Below, piece after piece: positions 1 through 6,313 of a stretch of 7,958 bases of DNA. Below the pieces are notes generated by a model. The model was not told where the DNA came from. It was given only the letters and a program-made list of their open reading frames with translations, and made no database searches. The DNA comes from JAGLQA01 sp023135565 (GTDB lineage Bacteria > Acidobacteriota > Aminicenantia > UBA2199): the NCBI GenBank assembly GCA_030639305.1, contig DAOWCY010000275.1:1-7958 (forward strand), read 5' to 3'. Position numbers and translations under genes: made by a program. Each line of letters starts with the position of its first letter. Within the stretch, counting starts at the first letter, position 1.

Positions 1-183
1 AGAAATATGGGCATCAATAAGGTCTCATGGTGGGGAAATCGAACCCTTCGCATTAAAGTCAAGAATCAATATAATTTTTGAAAGTTGACCTGGAATCGCC
101 CCGATGGAGCTGACCTGAAATAAGGCTGGAATTGTCTGATAATAGGCATCTTACTTTTAAATTCATGTAGCGACAGACCGGAT

Positions 184-1542
184 GTGCTGTTTTATAAACC
201 ATTTGTTATCGATAAACATGGCATTGTACCCCAGGAACAAAAGGAATGGTTCCTGTCGCGGAAGTTTCCCAGGGGATTCGCCTTTGCCGTTGCCACCGTC
301 GATGGAATTGAACCTGTCGAAACCGGCACCAGGGCAGATGAAATCTTCGAAGAAACAGCCAAATCGCTGAAAGCTCCCAACAATTTCAAAGAGCGGGGGA
401 TATTGTTGGTGCTGAGCAAAAATCCTGAGTTGATACAGGTTCGAACGGGCAGCGACATTAAACTGTTTGCCCGGTCTAAAGGAGTCTGCGCCGGGCCGAA
501 ATATATTCAGATTCAGCAAATGGCCCTAAAGGGCAGCCTGCCGGATGCGTTTGTCATAATGACAAAACATTTAATAACCGAACTACCCATCGCCACCGAA
601 TTATCATTTTGGGAAAGAGTCGGATACAACAAGGTCAGCTCAGCGGTGTTGAACGAGATAAATGAATTCGGTTTGCCTTCCGATTCCTTTTACAGCAGCA
701 TGCTTCTAAAACCTGTATTAAAACTTCGCGTATGGGAATTGAACACATCGGGTTCATGGTGGATAACCTACCTCATCATCGGCATACTGATTTATGTTTT
801 AAGGCAATTGGTGGGTTTGATTTTCGGCTCAATAATGAAGCACATAAAAAACCGCCTCCTGGTGTTACTTAGTGTTATCCTGCATATAGGCATCGGGATA
901 TTCTTGAGCATTCCCGCGTTTTCCAGTGCAGCGATCTTATCCAGTGGACGTATGGAAGACATAATCGCTCTAAAGGCATCCGGCATCCCTTATGTGGAGT
1001 ATCTGGGGCTTTCCGCGGATAATTGGGGCGTGTCGGCACCGTTGTTGATCATCGCCATACTTGTGACCATGAGATATCTCAAAGGTGTTTCAGGTGAGGT
1101 TAAATTTTTACTCCTTGCACATTTACCGGCGGAAGCGCAGCTTAGAATCTTCATGGCACTTGAAAAGAAGGATCGGGGCAGTGCGGAAAATCTCAAATAC
1201 TATGTAACTTGGAACCTGTTTGATTTGGAAATGGAAGAGGTAAGTGATGAAGAATTTATGAAAGAGCCGTTTACTCATATTTACAATAAGAAGAGTCTGA
1301 CTCATCTCAAAAGTGCGGGTTCGTGGGGCTTTCTGGCCATGGTTGTCCTGTCTAAAGCCATCGTGGTCACTGCCATTTACATATGGAGCATACCGGTACT
1401 GAAAGGATACTATGACCACATCGTCGCCATTCGTAAATTTAATAAAGCCAATACTGATTCTCCCTTTAAGTTGTACACTATTTTTTTGTTCCCCGCTTTC
1501 CTTTTGGTGTTGTTTTGGGTTTTGAGAAGCATTTTTGGGTAG
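184..1542 (+). CDS. TPM-like domain membrane protein, probable lipoprotein or secreted N-terminus
   Basis: From the GTG at 184 this encodes 452 aa. Residues about 8-135 look like a TPM-type (TPM_phosphatase-like) extracytoplasmic domain: 'DKHGIVPQEQ' is followed by a predicted beta-strand 'FAFAVATVDG' and the segment 'RGILLVLSKN...IQVRTGSDI', which resembles the family's 'GillLv...ri.vG' core. About five hydrophobic segments follow, at roughly 190-210, 224-250, 285-299, 382-404 and 429-449. A soluble loop at about 300-380 carries an acidic stretch (EMEEVSDEEF). The exact function is unknown; TPM proteins are linked to membrane-protein quality control and phosphatase activity in various organisms, but nothing here fixes a substrate. 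The start is doubtful. There is no Shine-Dalgarno before 184, and the frame stays open back to 124, encoding a hydrophobic stretch ending in a lipobox-like LLNSC (Cys codon at 166-168). The true N-terminus is therefore probably further left, from CTG 136 or another non-ATG codon, or the 5' end is damaged. The gene stands alone on this strand. Confidence 0.8.
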   Translation: MLFYKPFVIDKHGIVPQEQKEWFLSRKFPRGFAFAVATVDGIEPVETGTRADEIFEETAKSLKAPNNFKERGILLVLSKNPELIQVRTGSDIKLFARSKGVCAGPKYIQIQQMALKGSLPDAFVIMTKHLITELPIATELSFWERVGYNKVSSAVLNEINEFGLPSDSFYSSMLLKPVLKLRVWELNTSGSWWITYLIIGILIYVLRQLVGLIFGSIMKHIKNRLLVLLSVILHIGIGIFLSIPAFSSAAILSSGRMEDIIALKASGIPYVEYLGLSADNWGVSAPLLIIAILVTMRYLKGVSGEVKFLLLAHLPAEAQLRIFMALEKKDRGSAENLKYYVTWNLFDLEMEEVSDEEFMKEPFTHIYNKKSLTHLKSAGSWGFLAMVVLSKAIVVTAIYIWSIPVLKGYYDHIVAIRKFNKANTDSPFKLYTIFLFPAFLLVLFWVLRSIFG

Positions 1543-1707
1543 ATGGATTTTTTTAGACCCCTTCATGTATTGGTTGGCCAAATTGGCCACCACATAACCG
1601 TAGTTCTTTTTAAATTCATCGTCTTTTTTCGAGTACCCGTCCAACCGTTTCTTCAACCCTTCTATAATAAAAATTTCGTGGCACCACTCCCCGAACCGTG
1701 GAATCAT
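1543..1707 (-). pseudogene. possible remnant of an unrecognised gene
   Basis: Reading leftward from an ATG at 1707, the first 55 or so codons look protein-like. They begin MIPRFGEWCHEIFIIEG, continue with a charged amphipathic part (GLKKRLDGYSKKDDEFKKN) and then YVVANLANQYMKG. The frame stays open to 1123, but that further part is antisense to the 3' end of the well-supported membrane-protein gene and turns low-complexity (NPKQHQKESG). The plausible coding part therefore stops near 1543. I do not recognise the family. No clear Shine-Dalgarno precedes the ATG, which lies inside an inverted repeat. It could be the leftover 5' part of a gene cut off where the two regions were joined, or chance. 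Confidence is low. Confidence 0.25.
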
Positions 1708-1734
1708 TATTTAGGGCTAAATAACCGTTCCACG
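1697..1734. repeat. 38-nt imperfect inverted repeat
   Basis: The left arm CGTGGAATCATTATTTAG and the right arm CTAAATAACCGTTCCACG are separated by GG. The arms are reverse complements at 15 of 18 positions. The right arm overlaps the first unit of the adjacent direct-repeat array, so the left arm is effectively an inverted copy of that unit. There is no T-run directly after the arms, so a simple terminator is not favoured. A dyad binding site or an RNA hairpin both fit. Confidence 0.6.
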
Positions 1735-1845
1735 AGTCTAAGAACCATTGACACGATCTAAGCAACGGTTCCACGACACTAAGCAGCGGTTCCCCTGGGC
1801 TAAGTAACGAGTCTTTTGACTAAATCAACCTTTAGCACCGCTATC
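1701..1845. repeat. degenerate tandem array, 20-21 bp period, CTAAG core
   Basis: CTAAG or CTAAA recurs at 1717, 1738, 1758, 1779, 1800 and 1820, with a degenerate CTATC at 1841. The spacings are 21, 20, 21, 21, 20 and 21 bp. Units at 1722-1742 and 1763-1783 are the best copies, sharing AACSGTTCCACGA before the CTAAG; units at 1743, 1784, 1805 and 1825 are more diverged. The mixed 20/21 spacing breaks any reading frame, so this is not a protein repeat. It averages almost exactly two turns of B-DNA, which would place every unit on the same helix face. Possible roles are an iteron-like or regulator-binding array, or a decaying minisatellite. Confidence 0.65.
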
Positions 1846-1876
1846 TTCCCGGCTATTAAGCCTCGATAAGCAGCCC

Positions 1877-2229
1877 CTAATAGGACGCCCGCGCCGCGGG
1901 CTTCCTCAACTCGAAGGAATCATAAAGCTCATCGGTGACAGTCCTGGATTCATATCTGAGAACATCCCCGTCTACCCATATCACCTGGTACAACTGTAAA
2001 CCCGTGCCCAGCTTCTTCATCAAATATTTGTGCTTTTCGTTTACAGGGTAGAATTTGGGGCCATTTCCCGGCTGGGTGAAATGTTCCCACTCGCTCCAGG
2101 TTTCCCCGCCGCCCACCCGGTATTGGTAAAGGACGCCGGGCTTAAGATTCTTCAAAACTACCGAATGCTGCAGCACAATCACGTCGTTTTCCAGGTTAAC
2201 GGTTTCGCTGACTGCTGTTTGGAATTTCG
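1877..2229 (-). pseudogene. truncated, doubly deleted copy of the metallophosphoesterase gene
   Basis: This is a partial duplicate of the intact gene at 6314-7597, in the same orientation. Three blocks match with few substitutions: 1893-2062 to 6336-6505, 2058-2083 to 6852-6877, and 2077-2229 to 7183-7335. The 5' part, covering the signal peptide and first half of the N-terminal domain, is absent. Two internal stretches of 351 and 312 bp are missing. Both losses are multiples of three, so a 101-codon frame survives from a GTG at 2182 to the TAG at 1877. That frame joins the end of the fibronectin-III-like domain (WSEWEHF) to TQPGNGP and then to the C-terminal tail (KFYPVNEKHK). All metal-binding motifs (GDPQ, GGDL, GNH, IHH, GHDH) are lost. 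No Shine-Dalgarno is seen before the GTG, and a TGA lies just upstream in frame near the right edge of the homology. It is almost certainly non-functional as an enzyme. Confidence 0.85.
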
Positions 2230-2289
2230 CGCATCACGATTGACTGTCCCTTGTTTTATTCCATTTTTTTTAAGCGACAATTTTCCCAT

Positions 2290-3057
2290 TTATGTGAAAT
2301 CAAAGAGGATATGATAAATATGAACCGGTGTGACGATGGTATCCGTTTCTTTATCTAACCTAACGTGCTTAGATTGGAAGGTATTTTTATTACAATTAAT
2401 GCCCTTATTTAATAACTTTTTGTCGGTTAACTGACCGTACCGTTTCCCACTGCTGCTTCGTAATTCTAAATCCATTATTTTCTTTTTTAGACCAGCTAAG
2501 ATAAGGTCGGCGCCTCCTTTTTGAACAAAACCGATCATACCTGCAAATTCTCGATGAGCAGCATACTTATTTATAAGAAAACGATATAAACCTCCGTCAT
2601 TATACCGGACAGTTTTTCCATTTGTTTTTTTCGATTCTTGACAAAACACATACCTGTCCATCGATTTGTTCGATTCATTCAAGATTTTACACTCGATAAC
2701 AAAATACTTTTCCCCCTTACCCCAAAACTGGCTTTGAAATTTCATGTCGTCGTAACCGGTTTGTCCTGTATCCTGGGAAAGGGGTTCCAGGTTAAGCGTT
2801 AATGTCCCTGAAAAATCTTCTCTCCCTAACAACCAATCCTGCATACATTTTTTTATCTCATTTTCATTTTTTAACGAATAGTTTGCATCTGTGCCGATTG
2901 AATAATTGTAGAATTCAAACACGTATTTGAATATTAGTTTTAGCCATTTATCGTCATTATCAGCAAAACCGGTATTAAGCCACTGCTGTTGGATATTTTT
3001 TCTTTTCTCGTCGAATTGATCAACTTCTACAGGAAGCTTGAAAAACTTTACATTCAC
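2290..3057 (-). CDS. PD-(D/E)XK nuclease candidate, restriction partner of the adjacent methyltransferase
   Basis: This encodes 255 aa. The visible motif is GYDDMKF (Asp103/Asp104), followed 18 residues later by YFVIECKIL (Glu122-Cys-Lys124). That is the D...ExK arrangement, with hydrophobic strands on both sides, of the PD-(D/E)XK nuclease fold. It is followed by GGLYRFLINKYA and FAGMIGFVQKGG, a helix-strand pattern also common in restriction nucleases. There is no signal peptide or membrane segment, so it is cytoplasmic. The start is a GTG that overlaps the upstream methyltransferase stop as GTGA. The two are thus one operon with translational coupling, and the likely job is cutting DNA that the methyltransferase has not modified. 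I cannot name a specific family or recognition site. It could instead be a non-cleaving accessory protein. The gene is AT-rich compared with the flanking phosphatase. Confidence 0.7.
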   Translation of the reverse strand: MNVKFFKLPVEVDQFDEKRKNIQQQWLNTGFADNDDKWLKLIFKYVFEFYNYSIGTDANYSLKNENEIKKCMQDWLLGREDFSGTLTLNLEPLSQDTGQTGYDDMKFQSQFWGKGEKYFVIECKILNESNKSMDRYVFCQESKKTNGKTVRYNDGGLYRFLINKYAAHREFAGMIGFVQKGGADLILAGLKKKIMDLELRSSSGKRYGQLTDKKLLNKGINCNKNTFQSKHVRLDKETDTIVTPVHIYHILFDFT

Positions 3058-6000
3058 TTATTCACCAGCTTCCCTATTTCTTCGCGGGCATCTTCGACGG
3101 CTTTTGTCCTGGACCAGCTCTTTAGATACCTGTCCTTTATGATATATAGGCAATCATCCCCCCAGATTTTTTCTTTCGGTAATAAAACACTAAATTTAGG
3201 CAATTTACGCAAATGCTCCATACCGAAAAACCGGGTCATTTCTTTAACTTTCGGTGCCCCGTGCTCCTGCTTACCGGTAGATTTTGAAAAGCTTATTTTT
3301 ACCCCGCAAAAGGCGATGGGCAGTGATTTCTCGATGTAAAAAGCGAAGTCCAAACAGGAATTTTCTTCTAGAAAATTTTTCATTACTTCAAAAAAAGTGC
3401 GGCAGTATCCCTCTATACTGCACTTGTTAACAAGTTCCTTCGGTTTAATAAAAAAATCGTCGATGCGGCGGCGTTGAATGATGTCCAGGCGATATAGGTC
3501 ATATATACAGTTTTCGATTTCTTTTTCAAGTTTTTCGTTCTCCACTCCCGGTAAAAGAAGCCTTTTACTCAGTTCATTGATTTTGTCCAGGATGTTTTCG
3601 TCCGGGTTTATGGGCAGCGGGATTCTTTTGAGATTGCTAATAGTTATACTGGGAAATGAGTCATTCATTCGTTTACGGCCTCTTATCGACAGAAAATATT
3701 CGACAAATCTCGAGTTCAACAGCGCCTGGATAAAATAATAAAATTTATCATTATCCAGTTTTAATACATATATAGCGAAAGAAAAGTAGACCTTATCCTT
3801 CGTGTAAACAGCTTTCATCTTACCGCCTACCCTGATACATACAAGCTTTTTACCACAAAAAATTTCATCGTCTCTGCCCCGCTCAAGCCCCGACCGGTTA
3901 TCCCCCATATAACTGTCAACCGATGTGATTTTATACTTAGAAATATTTTCCGGTTTTAAATAGGGGATATTAAATCCCTCCCCCGGCTTCTGCCGGGAAT
4001 GTGCGGCGATAAATTTTTGCTTATAAGCCTTCTGCTCTTTTTTCGACAGTGTTTTCCAGTCGTTTTCTCCGATGTCAAAATATTTACGAGTCGCCTCGGT
4101 GCTGACAAACGTTAGCCCTTCATGGAGAAAAGGTTTGCCCTCTTTCCCTCCGGCAAGGTAATTTTCAAGGGGCTGCCAATAGGGACCGGTAAAAAATTTT
4201 AGGAAATCGACGTCGCCTATACTGCCGACCAGGTAATCCCTAAGTTTCACCTGTCCTGAAATTAACTCGCTCTGCAGGAGATGAATAATGTCGGCATCCC
4301 TTATAAAGATATTTCCAAAGATTTTCGTAAATTCATTCATCTCAGCGGAATAATAGACTACTTTGTTATTCGTGCCGGCACCGCGGCTGAAAATAACTAC
4401 CGAAGCCGACTCTTTCGATTTCCTGAATAAAATGCCTTTCAACTTAGAGAGATTGTAAAAGGATTCGACACTATACTCGGAAAAAAAATATCGAGGGAAA
4501 TTATCTGTCTGTTCGTTATAGAAATTAGAACTATTAATGACAAAGCCGCATCGTGTGCCCTGTTTCACCCAGTCTTTTACCTTGATTAAAAAACACTGGG
4601 ATAACTGCTTTCCACTAATAAATTTTTTGTTTAGTCTCCAGTATTCATGTTCTTCATCTGTTTTTGTTATTTCTTTCCAGGGTGGATTCCCTACGATAAA
4701 ATCAAACTTTTTATCAGGAAAGAGCTTTTTACCCGGATCGGTTTCAAGTGTATTGGCGATTATAATATTTTCGTCGAACTTGTGAGCGAACAATCTACAT
4801 TCACCTGATCTTTCAACCTGTTCTTTTATTACTGCTTTTATTTCCCCGGGATCGATTCCCTCCAGCAGCTCCAGGTAAAGAGAAAACCGGGTTAATCTCC
4901 CGGCAGCATTGGCTTTCTCGACCCCGAATATATTGTCAACCATCAATTGGCCGCGTTTTTTTATGAGCTCGAGCGTGTTTTCGGCTTTAATATTCGCGTT
5001 TTTTAAAAGCCGGCGAAACGCCATAACCAGGAAAACCCCTGAACCGCAGGATGGATCCATGGTCGGGCCTATGCCGTTCCCGATCACAGAATCTACGATA
5101 AAATCAGCCAGTCCCTCCGGGGTATAATATATCCCTTCCGCTGCCTGTTCCTGCTCGAGAAATACTTCATAAATATGCCCGATAAACTCGATGGGAATAA
5201 TATCGAACTGGAAATCAAACAGGGACAATTGCCCGGATTCAAAATCATAACCTCCTAAAGCACTGTGAAGCGATTCTAAAACACTGTCGGTTAATTCGCC
5301 TTCCGGGATGCTGGGTTCTTGAAATAGACTGCTGTTGAAAATCCGGTTGATCTCCGCGAAAAGCAGGTTCACCGCTTTCCTGTCTTTATTTTTAAGAAAA
5401 TCTTTATATGATGCCGCGTCCGTGTCCGCAAAGAAGCGGCCATAAAAAAAAGAATTAATAATCTGTTTGTCTTCCAGGAATTTAATAAACAGCGTCCTGT
5501 CGATCAGGGCCTGTACCATCTCCCTGCGTTGGGTTTCGTCGGCGGTCGTTTTTTCGTATTCATCGTCCAATTCTTTTTTTAAGCCTTTAAGAGTTTGGAT
5601 TAATTCGATATCCACTGTTTGTTTCTTATTTTTTATTTTTCTCAATAATTCGCCGTATTCCAGCCAGAAAGCCCCGGTATCGAAATGCCATTTGCTAATT
5701 TTTTTTAGTAGTTCCCGCTCTTTCTCTTCCGGCTCGATAGGCAGCTTATCGATCAATTCTTCCTCTTTTAGTTTCGGGTTGGTTTTGGCATAATAGATTT
5801 CGATTTCATCGCCTGCCGGTAGAAAATATAAATCGGCACTATTTTCATTCCAGATGCGGAAATGAATTTCTTTTTTCTCGGCGTGAGTTAATCCCGGCAC
5901 ATCGAAAAAATAAAAGGAGGTATTAACCCCCCCCGGAGCTGTGTAGTAGTAAACGTTATCATGTAATCTTTCCCCGGTTTTCTCATCCCGGAAGGATAAT

Positions 6001-6071
6001 GGTCTGGGCGGCAGGTCTTTATCAACGTCAAAGCCTGATCTTGAGAAGAAATTTCTATATTTGCCGATCAT
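3054..6071 (-). CDS. Eco57I-like N6-adenine DNA methyltransferase of a restriction-modification system
   Basis: From the ATG at 6071 this encodes 1005 aa. That start has AGGGG 7 nt upstream; an in-frame TTG at 6089 adds six residues but has no such support. Residues 1-305 form a mostly helical N-terminal region of the kind seen in Eco57I/type IIG methylases (HFRIWNENSADLYF). No PD...ExK nuclease motif is obvious there. The catalytic core follows: YYTPEGLADFIV (about 315-326), the SAM-binding motif DPSCGSG (about 339-345) and the adenine-methylation motif NPPW (about 462-465, in FDFIVGNPPW). Residues about 600-830 fit a target-recognition region ending in FPSITISNLKRIPLP. The last 120 residues form a separate C-terminal domain (CLYIIKDRYLKSWSR). 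The gene would methylate adenine at a specific site and protect DNA from the downstream nuclease, whose GTG start overlaps this stop. An older alternative is a single-chain type IIG enzyme, but the separate nuclease gene argues against it. Confidence 0.88.
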   Translation of the reverse strand: MIGKYRNFFSRSGFDVDKDLPPRPLSFRDEKTGERLHDNVYYYTAPGGVNTSFYFFDVPGLTHAEKKEIHFRIWNENSADLYFLPAGDEIEIYYAKTNPKLKEEELIDKLPIEPEEKERELLKKISKWHFDTGAFWLEYGELLRKIKNKKQTVDIELIQTLKGLKKELDDEYEKTTADETQRREMVQALIDRTLFIKFLEDKQIINSFFYGRFFADTDAASYKDFLKNKDRKAVNLLFAEINRIFNSSLFQEPSIPEGELTDSVLESLHSALGGYDFESGQLSLFDFQFDIIPIEFIGHIYEVFLEQEQAAEGIYYTPEGLADFIVDSVIGNGIGPTMDPSCGSGVFLVMAFRRLLKNANIKAENTLELIKKRGQLMVDNIFGVEKANAAGRLTRFSLYLELLEGIDPGEIKAVIKEQVERSGECRLFAHKFDENIIIANTLETDPGKKLFPDKKFDFIVGNPPWKEITKTDEEHEYWRLNKKFISGKQLSQCFLIKVKDWVKQGTRCGFVINSSNFYNEQTDNFPRYFFSEYSVESFYNLSKLKGILFRKSKESASVVIFSRGAGTNNKVVYYSAEMNEFTKIFGNIFIRDADIIHLLQSELISGQVKLRDYLVGSIGDVDFLKFFTGPYWQPLENYLAGGKEGKPFLHEGLTFVSTEATRKYFDIGENDWKTLSKKEQKAYKQKFIAAHSRQKPGEGFNIPYLKPENISKYKITSVDSYMGDNRSGLERGRDDEIFCGKKLVCIRVGGKMKAVYTKDKVYFSFAIYVLKLDNDKFYYFIQALLNSRFVEYFLSIRGRKRMNDSFPSITISNLKRIPLPINPDENILDKINELSKRLLLPGVENEKLEKEIENCIYDLYRLDIIQRRRIDDFFIKPKELVNKCSIEGYCRTFFEVMKNFLEENSCLDFAFYIEKSLPIAFCGVKISFSKSTGKQEHGAPKVKEMTRFFGMEHLRKLPKFSVLLPKEKIWGDDCLYIIKDRYLKSWSRTKAVEDAREEIGKLVNK

Positions 6072-6075
6072 TTTT

Positions 6076-6156
6076 TTACCCCTGGACAATGTCTGTCACT
6101 TCTTGCCATAGGTAGAGACAGATTGTGGAATCGAAAAATCCGACCACTTGTTTCAT
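6076..6156 (-). CDS. possible 26-aa leader peptide ahead of the methyltransferase
   Basis: A short frame runs from an ATG at 6156 to a TAA at 6078-6076 (MKQVVGFFDSTICLYLW...IVQG). Its stop codon directly follows the AGGGG Shine-Dalgarno of the methyltransferase, with only four bases between the stop and the methylase ATG. The predicted -10 element ends 6 nt before the ATG, so transcription would start at or very near that ATG and the peptide would be translated from a leaderless message. Its codons span an RNA hairpin (6126-6086). The arrangement fits a regulatory leader, but a 26-codon frame can arise by chance. Confidence 0.35.
   Translation of the reverse strand: MKQVVGFFDSTICLYLWQEVTDIVQG
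6079..6083 (-). promoter_or_regulatory. Shine-Dalgarno deciding the methyltransferase start
   Basis: AGGGG on the minus strand lies 7 nt before the ATG at 6071, which fixes that codon as the start rather than the TTG at 6089. The upstream 26-codon frame ends right beside it. Confidence 0.7.
6086..6126 (-). promoter_or_regulatory. leader hairpin directly upstream of the methyltransferase Shine-Dalgarno
   Basis: In the minus-strand transcript, ACAATCTGTC (6126-6117) pairs with GACAGA (6097-6092) and TTGT (6089-6086), giving ten base pairs with a 2-nt bulge and a 19-nt loop. The hairpin ends 2 nt before the AGGGG element. It could affect ribosome loading at the methyltransferase start, or the same dyad could be a DNA operator. 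No controller-protein gene is present in this window. Confidence 0.45.
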
Positions 6157-6162
6157 GTTTCT

Positions 6163-6171
6163 ATTGTACCA
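6163..6171 (-). promoter_or_regulatory. extended -10 promoter for the restriction-modification operon
   Basis: TGGTACAAT on the minus strand matches the extended -10 consensus TGnTATAAT with one mismatch. No good -35 hexamer lies 17-18 nt upstream (AGAAAA/TAGAAA), which is usual for extended -10 promoters. The predicted transcription start is about 6156. Confidence 0.5.
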
Positions 6172-6313
6172 TAAAGAGACGATATTTTCTACTTCCGATC
6201 ACGTGTCTATCCGGTTTTTACTAATACTTCGTGAAAGTTTGCCGGGAAAACAAAGCCTGCGGCGCGGGGGGCGGCACACAAATTTGTTATTTTTATTTCG
6301 TTCGTTATGCGGA

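Noticed and set aside
20..56. Minus-strand segment containing GGGTTCGATTTCC, resembling a tRNA T-arm
   Set aside because: The five-base stem around TTCGATT pairs at only three positions, and no acceptor, D or anticodon arm could be matched nearby.
1..81. Open plus-strand frame entering from the left edge and ending at TGA 79-81
   Set aside because: Only 26 codons are visible, with no recognisable motif and nothing to separate it from a chance frame.
1575..1589. TGGCCAA/TTGGCCA palindrome as a terminator for the membrane-protein gene
   Set aside because: No T-run follows it, the loop would be a single base, and it is explained equally well by repeated Ala-Asn/Leu-Ala codons of the minus-strand fragment.
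1123..1707. A 194-codon minus-strand gene
   Set aside because: Most of it is antisense to the membrane-protein gene and becomes low-complexity there; only the first 55 codons are worth considering.
1701..1845. CRISPR array
   Set aside because: The units abut each other with no unique spacers, and the repeats are diverged and only 20-21 bp long.
1877..2182. A 101-aa functional small protein
   Set aside because: It is a deleted duplicate of the phosphatase with no metal ligands, no signal peptide and no ribosome-binding site.
6072..6089. TTG at 6089 as the methyltransferase start
   Set aside because: The ATG at 6071 has a well-spaced AGGGG, and the extra six codons include that Shine-Dalgarno.
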